A DNA stretch of 46,396 bases from Bryobacterales bacterium (GCA_003135055.1 PLDF01000167.1:1-46396), one strand, 5' to 3'. Positions 7,855 through 17,811 are shown, numbered from the stretch's first letter. Notes: generated by a model not told the origin, from the sequence alone. Numbers and translations are program-made.

Positions 7855-8641
7855 GCTAAGAGCCGCTAGTTTGGCCGTCTTGCTCATACGATGTCCGGGA
7901 GATTTTGTCCTCCTTGCTATGCGCGACCGCTAATCGATCCTGCCTGCGCACCGGATGGCGCGAAGGTCGGGGGATATTGTTGCAAGAACCTGGATCGGAG
8001 ACGCATGACCGGCGCCGGCAGCCGGAGCAAATACCGTCTCGGGAGTGGCGTTGCCGGTCCATCGAGTAGCGTTATCGCGTGTTGATCGGTAGCGCTCTGG
8101 CCGCCGGACTGTTTCCGGGTACTCCGTGTCGCGAATCGGGAAGCGGTTAGGCAACTTCCCGATTTAGACTTTGAGTTGCCGTCGATGGTGGTCGGGCACG
8201 CCCTGCCTCCTTTGCAAGGTGCGCCGCTCGCTCTCCGCCTGTCACGAGTTGTTCGATGAAGAGGAACGTTGCCATCGCCATGTCGGAGGTACCCGAATGG
8301 AACGCCAAAAAGCCAGATGCCGGACGCAGCGGCGCGAAGGCTCCGATGGTAACAACCACTGCAAGTAAGAGGATGCAAACCGCTATGGACAAATATGGAC
8401 AAACGCGATTTCGAAGACGATAAGAACCTTCAGAATCCATTTGAAAGAGACCGCCAAGGTGGCGTCATTCATCTAAATCTAAATCTAATTAATTCCTGTG
8501 CCCAGCGTGTGATCCCGCACCCTCGCCCGCCGCCGCCGCTTCCTCGACACTCAGAAAAAACTCCCTGCAACGCGCAAAGCTGATACTCTAGGTAGAAGGT
8601 TCGTCATCCTGTGCGATGTATAGGCACGTTGGGACGACCCT
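7855..8641. other. Gene-poor stretch
   Basis: No convincing gene. Several open frames exist on both strands, including a 97-codon minus frame (8147-8440) with one hydrophobic segment near its N-terminus, but none matches a family and none has a ribosome-binding site. The sequence is probably decayed mobile or toxin-antitoxin material, given the two relics just upstream. A short (TAAATC)n run lies at about 8471-8490. Confidence 0.5.
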
Positions 8642-8660
8642 CCCTAACTATTCGTTAGGG
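8642..8660 (+). promoter_or_regulatory. Leader hairpin before the beta-helix gene
   Basis: A perfect inverted repeat CCCTAAC-TATTC-GTTAGGG (7-bp stem, 5-base loop) ends 15 bases before the ATG and 6 bases before the Shine-Dalgarno-like GCGGAGG. Its position suggests an effect on translation or mRNA stability. It does not match any riboswitch I can recognise. Confidence 0.5.
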
Positions 8661-8675
8661 CGAAGCGGAGGCAAA

Positions 8676-10667
8676 ATGAGATTCTTAAAGCTATTTATAA
8701 GTGCTTTTGCGCTGATCATGGGTTTGATTGTTTCGAGCCCGGGATACGCCCAACCGTGGAGTGGGATCGTCGCTTCGAGCAGAGCGGAGAACTGGTCGAA
8801 TGCCGGCGTCGTTGGGGGGATTCCATCCGGCTCATGGACACAATGCGCCACGACGGCCTGCAAAGCGCTCGCCACCCCTGCGAGCGTGACCGCAGCCAAT
8901 ATCAACACGGCCATCGCAGGCGCGCCAGCAAATACCTATGTGCTGCTGCCGGCGGGAACATTCGCGATGAGCACGGGGCTGATTTGGAACCACGTCAGCA
9001 ACGTTGCGCTGCGCGGGGCGGGGTCGAACTCGACCTTCCTGACATTTGCCGGCGATAACGGCTGTCAGGGCCTCTACTCCGTGATTTGCTTCCAGAGTTC
9101 AGACACAAATTACTGGGGTGCGCCATCGAATCTCGCCAATTGGACAGCGAATTACGCCGTCGGGACGACCTCGCTTACTTTGAGCAGCGTAACCAATTTG
9201 CAGGTTGGATTCCCGATTACGCTCGACGAGACCGATGATCTTTCCACGGCGGATACCGGAGCGGTTTTCATTTGCTATACTCCCGTGGGCGTTTGCTCGA
9301 CGAACGGCGATAGCGGCGGCTCTCCCCGCACCGGGAGAAGCCAGCAGCAAATCGTTGAAGTTACCAGCATTAGTGGGACAGGACCATATACAGTAGGAAT
9401 CAGTCCGCCTATCATCATGCCGAATTGGGTGTCCGCCAAGGCGCCTCAGGCGTGGTGGCCGACTGGACCTGTTTTCTTCGATGGCGTGGAGAATCTAAGC
9501 ATCAATGTCGGCACTTCCGCCGCGCCCGAAGGAGTCGGCATGTTCAATTGCGTCAATTGCTGGGAATCGGGAGTCACCAGCATTGGGGCTTGGGGACGTT
9601 CTCATACTATGATCTTTCAGAGCTCTCACTGCACCGTGCAGAACAGCTACTTTTATTTGACAGGCGCCGATGCATCGGTACATTACGGCGTCGAGACAAT
9701 CCCGTCCTCGGACTCCTTAACCCAGAACAACATCTTCCAGGGTGTGCAAGCTCCCTATCCATCGACAGGATCGTGCACGGGTTGCGTATACGCGTACAAT
9801 TTCGACGTGGACCTCCTTTTCTCTCCCAATGCATGGCAGAATCAAAGCGGATTTCCTCACGCTGTCGGTGACGATCATATTTTATACGAGGGCAACATCG
9901 GCGTGGGTATATACAGCGACAATTTCCACGGCACTCACCAGTTCCAGACCATTTTCAGAAACTATTACAACGGCTACGAGAAAAACAACGGGACCTTTAC
10001 CACCAGCTCTACGGTTCCGCTGCTTATCGACGCCTATTCACGTTTCTACAACATCATCGGAAACGTGCTCGGCAACACGGCCGCCCAAAATGTTTACGAG
10101 GATACAGTCACCGACCCGCATACTAACAGCGTTCCTATTTACTATGTCGGGTATGGCGACGCGATCCCTAACGATTCCAACACGGTAACGACATTGATGC
10201 GCTGGGGAAACTACGATGTCATAACTAATACCGCTCGCTTTCTGGCCACGGAAGTTCCGAGCGGGCTTACGGGGGTGCAAGCGCCATTCACAAATCCGGT
10301 TCCATCTAGTAACACGCTTCCGCCTTCATTCTATTTAACGTCGCAGCCTTCCTGGTGGACATCGGGTAAAGTGTGGCCGTCGGTTGGCCCGGACGTGACG
10401 GGTGGAAACGTCAAGTATTGCGTCGGTGGCACATATACGGGAACTTATGTGCTCAGTGCCGCTCAGTGCCCTGGCGGGACGGCGACGACGCTTGCCGCCG
10501 GACATATAGTTAGCAACCCGGCGATGGACTGCTACCTGAATAGTATGTCCGGACCACCTGACGGATTGGGGAATGCCCTGGCATTCAACTCGAATACTTG
10601 TTATGGTTCGTCGGGCTCGGTGCAACCTCCCGCGCCGCCGACAGACCTTACGGCTGCGATCAGCTAA
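8676..10667 (+). CDS. Secreted right-handed beta-helix protein
   Basis: 663 residues with a clear Sec signal peptide (MRFLKLFISAFALIMGLIVS, cleavage probably after GYA). The mature part shows a pectate-lyase-like pattern: INTAIAGAPANTYVLLPAGT, then NHVSNVALRGAGSNSTFLTF (the entry coil of such helices), then Asn/Ser/Thr/Val-rich coils such as NCWESGVTSIGAWG, HCTVQNSYF and DSLTQNNIFQ. Relatives are hypothetical acidobacterial secreted proteins; polysaccharide binding or lysis is plausible, but no catalytic residue can be assigned. The C-terminus PPAPPTDLTAAIS looks like the linker of a fibronectin domain that is absent. The start at 8676 has GCGGAGG upstream and begins exactly at the signal peptide. 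Confidence 0.88.
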   Translation: MRFLKLFISAFALIMGLIVSSPGYAQPWSGIVASSRAENWSNAGVVGGIPSGSWTQCATTACKALATPASVTAANINTAIAGAPANTYVLLPAGTFAMSTGLIWNHVSNVALRGAGSNSTFLTFAGDNGCQGLYSVICFQSSDTNYWGAPSNLANWTANYAVGTTSLTLSSVTNLQVGFPITLDETDDLSTADTGAVFICYTPVGVCSTNGDSGGSPRTGRSQQQIVEVTSISGTGPYTVGISPPIIMPNWVSAKAPQAWWPTGPVFFDGVENLSINVGTSAAPEGVGMFNCVNCWESGVTSIGAWGRSHTMIFQSSHCTVQNSYFYLTGADASVHYGVETIPSSDSLTQNNIFQGVQAPYPSTGSCTGCVYAYNFDVDLLFSPNAWQNQSGFPHAVGDDHILYEGNIGVGIYSDNFHGTHQFQTIFRNYYNGYEKNNGTFTTSSTVPLLIDAYSRFYNIIGNVLGNTAAQNVYEDTVTDPHTNSVPIYYVGYGDAIPNDSNTVTTLMRWGNYDVITNTARFLATEVPSGLTGVQAPFTNPVPSSNTLPPSFYLTSQPSWWTSGKVWPSVGPDVTGGNVKYCVGGTYTGTYVLSAAQCPGGTATTLAAGHIVSNPAMDCYLNSMSGPPDGLGNALAFNSNTCYGSSGSVQPPAPPTDLTAAIS

Positions 10668-10682
10668 GAGACTTATCGTGGC

Positions 10683-10724
10683 GCACGCACTCCTGCGTGC
10701 CGCGTTCACACTCGTGTGAACGCG
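10683..10724 (+). terminator. Tandem hairpins after the beta-helix gene
   Basis: Two adjacent perfect hairpins: GCACGCA-CTCC-TGCGTGC (10683-10700) and CGCGTTCACAC-TC-GTGTGAACGCG (10701-10724, 11-bp arms). No T-run follows, so this is not a textbook intrinsic terminator, but placed 16 bases after the stop it probably ends or protects the transcript. The lead-in string GTGGCGCACGC recurs before the repeat at 14342, so it belongs to the dispersed repeat set. Confidence 0.55.
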
Positions 10725-11746
10725 CTTAGAATTGAGCCGGTCTTTTCCCGGCCCCTGTCTGGCGCGGAAGATAAGTCAGGCTATTCCGGACAGGTTCGGA
10801 AGCCTTAAGTGAACGGTATTGTACTTAGACCTGGCGGATGCGGGTAGACGATAGCATCGCGCCAATCTGAAGCTTACGATCCGGACGAGCGGAAGCGACT
10901 TGATGACCTCGGCAATCGCCCTTCGCTGGGGCACAATGAACAGAACCGGAATCCGATTCTCAGTTACTCGGAACAACTCCCTGTTCTTGCCTCATTTATC
11001 GAGGTCAAAATGACTTATCCCAGCTCCATGACGATCTTCGCCGGAATACCCCGTGAACCCACGTTTAGTTCACTGCACGGTTTCATCACTTTCGCGGCCT
11101 CGGGCCTGTGACCCCTTCTTCGGCATTTCTAGGCCGCGAAACTAATGAAACCTTTATCAGTCACAGCCCGCATCCTCATGAAAACAATACGTAAACCACC
11201 AAACCGCTTTTTTCCATCCTGTATAATGGATTTAGGGGTTCTATTTCACCTGGATACGCCTTCCCGGCGCTCGTCTCGGGCTAGCCGTTCGCCGCGCCAT
11301 GGCTCTTTGACATTTGAATAAAAATCGACATCGGCCGGCGCGGGAGAACCAGCCACACGGGCTCCGCCTATCGCCGCTTGTCTGGAATCCTCGATTTACC
11401 AAACGACCCTAGTCCCATAAACGGACACTAGTCTCGTGCGATTCGATACCATGAGCCTCACTCGCTACGCCGCCCCTTTAAATCGCTTGTCTTGTCAAAA
11501 ACCCGACTGAGATCGGGAGATCTCAGGAAAAGGGGAACCGCTCATTCGCGGATACCCGCCGGAGTGACAAACCGCCCCTTCGCCGTCGGCCTTTCGGATG
11601 CCGCCGCGAGTTCGAACCGGGCAGACTGTATCTGTCCGAACGCCCTCAGCGGGCTGCAACAGCACGAGATTCGCAAGCGCGATCCGAAAGCGGGTGCGCC
11701 TCAGTTATCCCGTCCCCTGTCAGCCTGTTAACTAACTCATTGGCGG
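10725..11746. other. About 1 kb non-coding region with a large nested inverted repeat
   Basis: No open frame here resembles a known protein. The notable structure is at 11079-11170: arms GGTTTCAT-CAC-TTTCGCGGCCT (11079-11100) and AGGCCGCGAAA-CTA-ATGAAACC (11131-11152) pair over 22 positions with three mismatches. The loop string CGGGCCTGTGAC (11101-11112) is complementary, with one bulge, to GTCACAGCCCG just outside (11160-11170), which is H-type pseudoknot geometry. A TATAAT hexamer follows at 11222 without a good -35, and CTCTTTGACATTTGAATA is at 11303-11320. Confidence 0.55.
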
Positions 11747-12805
<1,059 letters not shown>

Positions 12806-12809
12806 GGCG

Positions 12810-13490
12810 CTATTTTATGACATTTGGAGGCTTGTCGGGTTTGACCGGTCCGTCGTCGAAGGTGATGTTCGAATTCGACTCGTACTTGCGGCACTGCTGG
12901 AACTGGATCTCCGCTTTCATCGAGGTCTTGCCGAAGGGCACGATTTCGACGGCGTGTGGCGGCGGGAATTCCTTCGATGCGATCGCAGTGACCCCGTAGC
13001 GAACATCGAGTCGCAGGCCGATCGCCAGTTGTTGTCCGTGCCGAATCACTCACGCCGGTTCGGTCTCGGTCCGGATGCGCGTCACCATGCCCGTGTCGCA
13101 ATCCGCGGATGCCAAACCGTGATGGGCCATGTTCACGTGGTCCGCATCGGCTGTGAACGCCAGCGCACTGGTTTCACCGGGACGCGGTAACGGAATACGC
13201 ACGATCGCTCTCCCACGGACGACTCCTCGTGATCCCACTCGAATTCCGCCGCGGCCTTCGGGGTGAAGATCATCTGCAAGCGACGAGCCAAACTCGCCCC
13301 CCGGAGTGAAATACCCTTTCTTGACTCTGTTTTCGAGATCCGTGGTTTTTCCGTTCACCTTCAGCAGACGATAGTGCTCCTGGTCCGCAATGTAGCCGAG
13401 TTCCAACTCCTGGGTTTCGAGCACCTTCCAATGCTTCCCGGAGCCCGGCTGATCCATGCTGGTGCGGGTCGGCAGGGCGCGGAATTGCAT
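12810..13490 (-). pseudogene. Broken gene for an acidobacterial secreted protein
   Basis: Pieces of one protein lie in order but out of frame: GSGKHWKVLETQELELGYIA and YRLLKVNGKTTD (frame 1), IFTPKAAAEFEWDHEESSVG and CVFRYRVPV (frame 2, about 13175-13265), SALAFTADADHVNMAHHGL (frame 1), then a TGA at 13050-13052 with the same frame resuming as LDVRYGVTAIASKEFPPPHA to the end at 12810. That makes two frameshifts and one stop, and the signal peptide and N-terminal part are missing. The assembled protein resembles a family of secreted acidobacterial hypotheticals of unknown function. It lies between the SMP-30 and VOC genes on the same strand. Confidence 0.7.
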
Positions 13491-13521
13491 GACTCAAATT
13501 CTGCAACCCCGCGCCCGTGCC

Positions 13522-13887
13522 TTACTTGCTCGACACCACGAATTGATTGCCGTCGGCGTCTTTGAAAAGCGCGAAGGTCCCCCAAACCTCGGACTTCGGC
13601 TCCTGTGTAAACTCCACGCCCTTGGATGCCAGCGTCTTGGCGGTAGCGAAAACATCGTCGCACCAGAACGTCAGCGACTGAAACGTACCGATGCGGTTCT
13701 CGTGGCCCTCCGGCGTGAACAGCGCGAGCTTCGCTTCCGCGCCCGGGATCATGAGCTCGATCCACCTCTGGCCGTCGCCCATGGGCTGGTCCGTCGCGAC
13801 CTTGAAACCGAGCTTTTCGGTGTAAAACTTCAGCGCGGCATCCTGGTCGCGAACCGGAATGCCGGCGATCTTGATTCCTCGTATCAT
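13522..13887 (-). CDS. VOC-family (glyoxalase/bleomycin-resistance fold) protein
   Basis: 121 residues with two beta-alpha-beta-beta-beta modules: IKIAGIPVRDQDAALKFYTE at 5-24 and LTFWCDDVFATAKTLASKGV in the second half, ending LFKDADGNQFVVSS. The metal positions are incomplete compared with glyoxalase I, so it belongs to the general VOC group, whose members include dioxygenases, isomerases and antibiotic-binding proteins. A strong AGGAGG lies 8 bases before the ATG. It is divergent from the small HTH gene, which could regulate it, but no operator evidence supports that. Confidence 0.88.
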   Translation of the reverse strand: MIRGIKIAGIPVRDQDAALKFYTEKLGFKVATDQPMGDGQRWIELMIPGAEAKLALFTPEGHENRIGTFQSLTFWCDDVFATAKTLASKGVEFTQEPKSEVWGTFALFKDADGNQFVVSSK

Positions 13888-14002
13888 TAGCAGCCTCCTG
13901 GTTAATTTCTGGTCTAACCTACTGGTCGAGAACTAGAGAATAGCCCGAGCCGCCGGAAGCTGCAATCAGCCAGTTGTTACTATATTAATGGCAGGTATAG
14001 CT

Positions 14003-14326
14003 ATGGCCGTCCTCGACGATTACGTGACCGACGTACTGATGCGCGATCTGGTCGGACACGACCGCCGGCCGGTCAGTTTCCTGGTGTATCTGTGGCTCGC
14101 CACCGAGCAGCAGCGAAGGAATTCCGTGGTTCAGGTCAGCTATCAGGAGTTGTCGGAAAACATTGGAATTTCAAAGAGTTCCATCCAAGCGGCGGTGACC
14201 TGGCTGGCGCGCAGGAAACTGATATCCGCCACCAAAGAGAACGCGACGGCCACGCCGCGCTACACCGTATTCACTCCATGGCGCGACTCTCATCGCGCTG
14301 GCCGCCCCGATGCGCGCCCAGTGTGA
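14003..14326 (+). CDS. Small winged-helix/helix-turn-helix protein
   Basis: 107 residues. The segment VSYQELSENIGISKSSIQAA followed by VTWLARRKLIS is a MarR/GntR-like helix-turn-helix with a recognition helix, and TPRYTVFTPW looks like the wing. It probably binds DNA as a small regulator. Two in-frame ATGs are possible, 13988 and 14003. I chose 14003 because AGG sits 7-8 bases upstream of it, while a -10-like TATATT at 13981-13986 lies almost on the first ATG. The C-terminal residues after the wing are Arg/Pro-rich and probably disordered. Confidence 0.75.
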   Translation: MAVLDDYVTDVLMRDLVGHDRRPVSFLVYLWLATEQQRRNSVVQVSYQELSENIGISKSSIQAAVTWLARRKLISATKENATATPRYTVFTPWRDSHRAGRPDARPV

Positions 14327-14341
14327 CTCGTGGCGCACGCT

Positions 14342-14431
14342 TTGTGGGGCAGCCAATCCTGGCTGCAGCCGGCTTTCAGCCGGCTCTTTCGTCTCGCGAT
14401 TCGTCGGTTCCAACCGCAAGAGACACTCCCG
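14342..14431 (+). repeat. 90-bp dispersed intergenic repeat, copy 2
   Basis: Same element as 2661-2751: TTGTGGGGCAGCCAATCCTG, the GCCGGCTTTCAGCCGGC hairpin, then TCTCGCGATTCGTCGG and GAGACACTCCCG. The 170 bases between it and the end of the FadN-like gene contain no gene I can support. Confidence 0.75.
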
Positions 14432-14603
14432 AAGCGATCGCCTGTCGCTCACGTGAACAAGCTTCGCCCGGCAGCGCCACGTCGAAATGGCGACACGCGT
14501 AACGGAACGTTCCAAGATAGCGCGCACCGCGGGAGCCGAGCCATCGGCGCGCCCACGGCCTTACGCGGCATCTTCGTCCCAGCAACCGCCAATGCCAGGC
14601 CCT

Positions 14604-16937
14604 TCAGTTCCTCAGCGCCTTCCCATTCTTCAGCATATGCTGCATGCGTTCTTGCGTCTTCGCCTGTCCGCAGAGACTCAAAAACGCCTCGCGCTCCAGG
14701 TCCAGCAGATACTGCTCCGGGACGCGCTGCTCACCCGTCAACCGTCCGCCGCTCAAAACGTACGCCAGTTTTTCGCCCACCACGCAATCGTACTCGCTGA
14801 TGTAGCCGCCCTCGTGCGCCAGGAACAGACCCATCTTCAACAGCGCGTATCCCGCTTCGCCCGCCACCGGGATATCCTGCCGCGGCGCGCCCGGCGCATG
14901 GCTCGCGCGCATCCCGAGCGCCGCCTCCTTCGCATCGGCGATCAGCCGCTCCGGGTTCATCGACACTCCGTCTTCGCCGCGCAGCAGCCCTAGCTCGCGC
15001 GCATTCGCGCCGCTGGTGGAGACCTTGGCGTAACCGATGGTCTCGAAGACGGTGCGCAGGCCGCCGCCGCGCAGCACCAGCTCCTTGCATCCGCCGCCCG
15101 CCGGAATCAGCCCCACGCCCACTTCCACCAGCCCCATGTACGTCTCGGCCGATGCCTGCACGCGCGCCGCATGCAGCGCTACTTCGCACCCGCCGCCCAG
15201 CGTCATGCCGAATACTGCCGAGACCACCGGCCGGGGCGCGTATTTGATCGCCATGTTGGCTTGCTGGAACCGGCGGACCATGCGGTCCAGTTCGTCCCAC
15301 TCGCCTTCCTGCGCGGCCAGTAGAACCAGCATCAGGTTGGCGCCGGCGCTGAAGTTCTCGCCCTGGTTGCCAATCACCAGCGCTTCGCAGCCGCGCTCCA
15401 TCTCTTCCACGCCCGCGAATAGCATGCGGATCGCGTCTTCGCCCAGCGTGTTCATCTTGCTGTGAAATTCCAGGCAGAGCGCGCCATCGCCGATATCCAC
15501 CAGCGATGCGCCCGCGTTGCTCTTCACCACGCCGCGCGCGCGTTTCACGGCATCGAGCGCGATCACGCCCGGCCGCGGCTCCAAATCGGTATAACCAAGG
15601 CCGGCCATGTGGAAATACCGCGTGTTCGGCTCGCGGCCATTATCCGCCACTTCGTAGAACGACGCGGCGCCCGCCCCCAACATGCGCTCGATGTTCCCGG
15701 GCAGCGCGCAAGCATCCTTGCGCATCCGCGCGGCCGTTTCGCGGAAGCCCAGCGCGTCCCAGGTTTCGAACGGCCCCAGTTTGAACGCGAACCCCCAACG
15801 CATAGCCCGGTCGATCTCCACCACGCGGTCCGCAATCTCCGGAATCATCTCCGCCGAATAGATCAGGAAGTCGCGGTAGAGGCTCCACAGGAACTGGCCC
15901 ACGCGGTCCGTGCCCGCCACCAGCGCGCGCAGCCGCTGCGGCAGGTCCTCAATGCTGCGCACCGCATCCACCGACGCGAACTTCACTTTCTGCGATGGAT
16001 GATACTCGAGCGTCTTGCGGTCGATGGCCCAGATTTCCTTCTCCGCGCCCTTGCCCACGCGCTTGTAGAAGCCCTGTCCGCGCTTCTCGCCCAGCAATCC
16101 GCGTTCGAGCATCCGTTCCATAAAATCGGGAACCACGTAGCGGTCGCGCGCCGGATCGTTCGCCGCCAGCTCGTGCAGATTACGCAGTACGTGCGCCCAC
16201 ACATCGAGCCCGATAATATCCACCAGGCGGAAACTCGCGCTCTTCGGCAGGCCGATCAGCTGACCGGTGATTGCATCCACCTCTTCGACGGTGAAGTCGC
16301 CTTCCACCGTCAGCTTGTGGATGGTGGAGCCGAAGAAGCAGCCCAGCCGGTTGGCGATAAAGTTCGGCGTGTCTTTGCATGGAACCACGCCCTTGCCGAG
16401 ATGCCGATCGCAGAACTCCACCACCCAACGGATGATCTCCGGCGCCGTCTCCGGTCCCGGAATCGTCTCCACCAGATGCAAATAACGCGGCGGGTTGAAG
16501 AAATGCGTGCCCAGGAAATGCCCGCGGAACTCGTCGCCGAATCCCTCCACGATGCTCGCCAGCGGAATGCCGCTGGTGTTGGTGGAGACGATGGTCCCCG
16601 GGGCCCGCACCGCCGCCACGCGCTCGAACAAGCTGCGCTTGATGGCGAGGTTTTCGGCCACCGCTTCCACAATCCAATCGCACTCGCGCAGCCGACCCAG
16701 ATCGTCTTCGAAGTTGCCCGGCCGGATCAGCGATTTCGCGGCATCGGTGAAGAATCCGGCGGGCCGCTGCTTGGCGGCGCTCTCAATACCCGCCAACGCC
16801 GCGGCATTCCGCTTAGGCTGATCGGGAAGAACAATGTCGAGGAGATCTACCGGATAACCGGCATTGGCGAAGTGGGCCGCAATTCGCGACCCCATGGTTC
16901 CGGCGCCCAGTACCGCAACACGGCGAAGTGGCTTCAT
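14604..16937 (-). CDS. 3-hydroxyacyl-CoA dehydrogenase/enoyl-CoA hydratase fusion (FadN-like)
   Basis: 777 residues with the domain order of FadN: an N-terminal NAD-binding hydroxyacyl-CoA dehydrogenase (VAVLGAGTMGSRIAAHFANA, dinucleotide motif near 11-16; VEAVAENLAIK; the FLGTHFFNPP catalytic His region; KDTPNFIANR), a C-terminal HCDH domain, then a crotonase domain (about 475-700: ALVIGNQGENFSAGANL and VVSAVFGMTLGGGCEVALHA form the oxyanion hole). It carries out the hydration and NAD-dependent oxidation steps of fatty acid beta-oxidation. A thiolase and acyl-CoA dehydrogenase usually accompany it but are not in this window. The ATG at 16937 follows a GTG; the TIR-like repeat lies 10 bases upstream. 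Confidence 0.93.
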   Translation of the reverse strand: MKPLRRVAVLGAGTMGSRIAAHFANAGYPVDLLDIVLPDQPKRNAAALAGIESAAKQRPAGFFTDAAKSLIRPGNFEDDLGRLRECDWIVEAVAENLAIKRSLFERVAAVRAPGTIVSTNTSGIPLASIVEGFGDEFRGHFLGTHFFNPPRYLHLVETIPGPETAPEIIRWVVEFCDRHLGKGVVPCKDTPNFIANRLGCFFGSTIHKLTVEGDFTVEEVDAITGQLIGLPKSASFRLVDIIGLDVWAHVLRNLHELAANDPARDRYVVPDFMERMLERGLLGEKRGQGFYKRVGKGAEKEIWAIDRKTLEYHPSQKVKFASVDAVRSIEDLPQRLRALVAGTDRVGQFLWSLYRDFLIYSAEMIPEIADRVVEIDRAMRWGFAFKLGPFETWDALGFRETAARMRKDACALPGNIERMLGAGAASFYEVADNGREPNTRYFHMAGLGYTDLEPRPGVIALDAVKRARGVVKSNAGASLVDIGDGALCLEFHSKMNTLGEDAIRMLFAGVEEMERGCEALVIGNQGENFSAGANLMLVLLAAQEGEWDELDRMVRRFQQANMAIKYAPRPVVSAVFGMTLGGGCEVALHAARVQASAETYMGLVEVGVGLIPAGGGCKELVLRGGGLRTVFETIGYAKVSTSGANARELGLLRGEDGVSMNPERLIADAKEAALGMRASHAPGAPRQDIPVAGEAGYALLKMGLFLAHEGGYISEYDCVVGEKLAYVLSGGRLTGEQRVPEQYLLDLEREAFLSLCGQAKTQERMQHMLKNGKALRN

Positions 16938-16947
16938 CACTTGCCCT

Positions 16948-17136
16948 GTAGGACCGGCCTCCCGGCCGGTCCACGCGCCAGAAGCGTGCTACGCACTGGT
17001 CGCGCCAGAGGCGCGCTACGTGCCGACCGACCCGCCGCAGGCGCGCTACGCACTGGTCGCGCCAGAAGCGCGCACGATGACTGACCCGCCAGAGGCGCGC
17101 TCCGCGCCGGCTGACCGGCCGGGAGGCCGGTCCCAC
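16948..17136. mobile_element. MITE-like element: 24-bp inverted ends around short repeats
   Basis: The left end GTAGGACCGGCCTCCCGGCC (16948-16972 in full) is the inverted copy of the right end (17113-17136), whose reverse complement begins GTGGGACCGGCCTCCCGGCC. Between them are about five degenerate 27-32 base units built on CGCCAGAAGCGCGCTACGCA and CTGGTC. There is no coding capacity. It fills the gap between the FadN-like gene and the secreted hypothetical upstream. No target-site duplication was identified, so a passive repeat origin is equally possible. Confidence 0.5.
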
Positions 17137-17157
17137 ATTGTCCTTGCACGCCTTGCG

Positions 17158-17811
17158 TCATTTGGTCAGCTTCAGCGACTGCACCACAACCTTATCAGCG
17201 TGAATATTCCCCTTCACCACGGCTGCCGGCTTGAAGCCGCCGCCGTTGCCGCTCATCATGGTGCGGCCGTCCGCGCTGCCTTGCACCGCTTCGTTCGCGA
17301 AGGTGTTGCCGCCATCGTCGAGATTGAGCATGCGGCCGTTGTCGGTCAGAACAATAGCGAACCCGTGCGTGGCGCCGGTAATGGCGCACGTGGGGTCCAT
17401 CTGCCGGCTGCGCAGGTCCGGAACCTGGTGCTCCAATACATCGTGGCGCTCGGCCGCGAGCGTCTTCGGATCGACCGTGATTCCGTTCACCGATACCTGC
17501 GTATTCGGCTGCTGCGAAGGCGTGCTGGGATTCTGATACCCTTGCGCGGTCCGCGCCTGCGCGCCGCTCTGCGCATCCGCCGCCGTCTGCGCCGGAGCGG
17601 CGGCTGCGAACGTCTCGGGCGCCTGCTTCAGGTTGAGCGCGGTGCGATTGCGGCATCCCGCATCCACCAGCGTTCCATACAGCGTCACCGGCGGCGCCGG
17701 ACCGGATTGCAAGGCGGTCGCTCCGCGGTCCTTCACTTCGTTCGCATTCTGCGCCGCCGCCGTGAGAGCCGCGAGCGCCAGAGGCGCTGCCAATCGTAAC
17801 AGAGTTTTCAT
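17158..17811 (-). CDS. Secreted protein of unknown function
   Basis: 217 residues. The start at 17811 begins a typical signal peptide, MKTLLRLAAPLALAALTAAA. The mature part has a small beta-rich block VTLYGTLVDAGCRNRTALNL, a long Ala/Gln/Thr-rich low-complexity linker, then DPTCAITGATHGFAIVLTDN and a C-terminal VVKGNIHADKVVVQSLKLTK strand pair. Two cysteines (DAGC and DPTC) could form a disulphide. The arrangement resembles small OB-like secreted acidobacterial proteins, but I do not recognise a named family. It is divergent from the membrane protein at 17.9 kb. Confidence 0.75.
   Translation of the reverse strand: MKTLLRLAAPLALAALTAAAQNANEVKDRGATALQSGPAPPVTLYGTLVDAGCRNRTALNLKQAPETFAAAAPAQTAADAQSGAQARTAQGYQNPSTPSQQPNTQVSVNGITVDPKTLAAERHDVLEHQVPDLRSRQMDPTCAITGATHGFAIVLTDNGRMLNLDDGGNTFANEAVQGSADGRTMMSGNGGGFKPAAVVKGNIHADKVVVQSLKLTK

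Noticed and set aside
8147..8440. 97-codon minus-strand frame with one hydrophobic segment
   Set aside because: No ribosome-binding site, no family resemblance, and it lies in a decayed region; a real small membrane protein cannot be excluded but is not supported.
10776..10976. 66-codon minus-strand frame in the non-coding region
   Set aside because: No start signal and no resemblance to a known protein; random open frames of this size are expected at this G+C.
11603..11630. GAGTTCGAACC string resembling a tRNA T-arm
   Set aside because: No acceptor stem or anticodon arm can be folded around it; no tRNA found anywhere in the window.
11492..11731. 79-codon plus-strand frame
   Set aside because: Low-complexity Arg/Ser/Ala composition, no upstream signals; not a recognisable gene fragment.
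15462..17084. 540-codon plus-strand open frame
   Set aside because: Fully antisense to the FadN-like gene, whose minus frame has clear dehydrogenase and crotonase motifs. The plus frame is His/Arg/Gln-rich with no family pattern; an artefact of high G+C.
16948..17136. Possible CRISPR array (repeated units about 30 bases)
   Set aside because: Units are degenerate and contiguous with no unique spacers, and there are no cas genes in the window.
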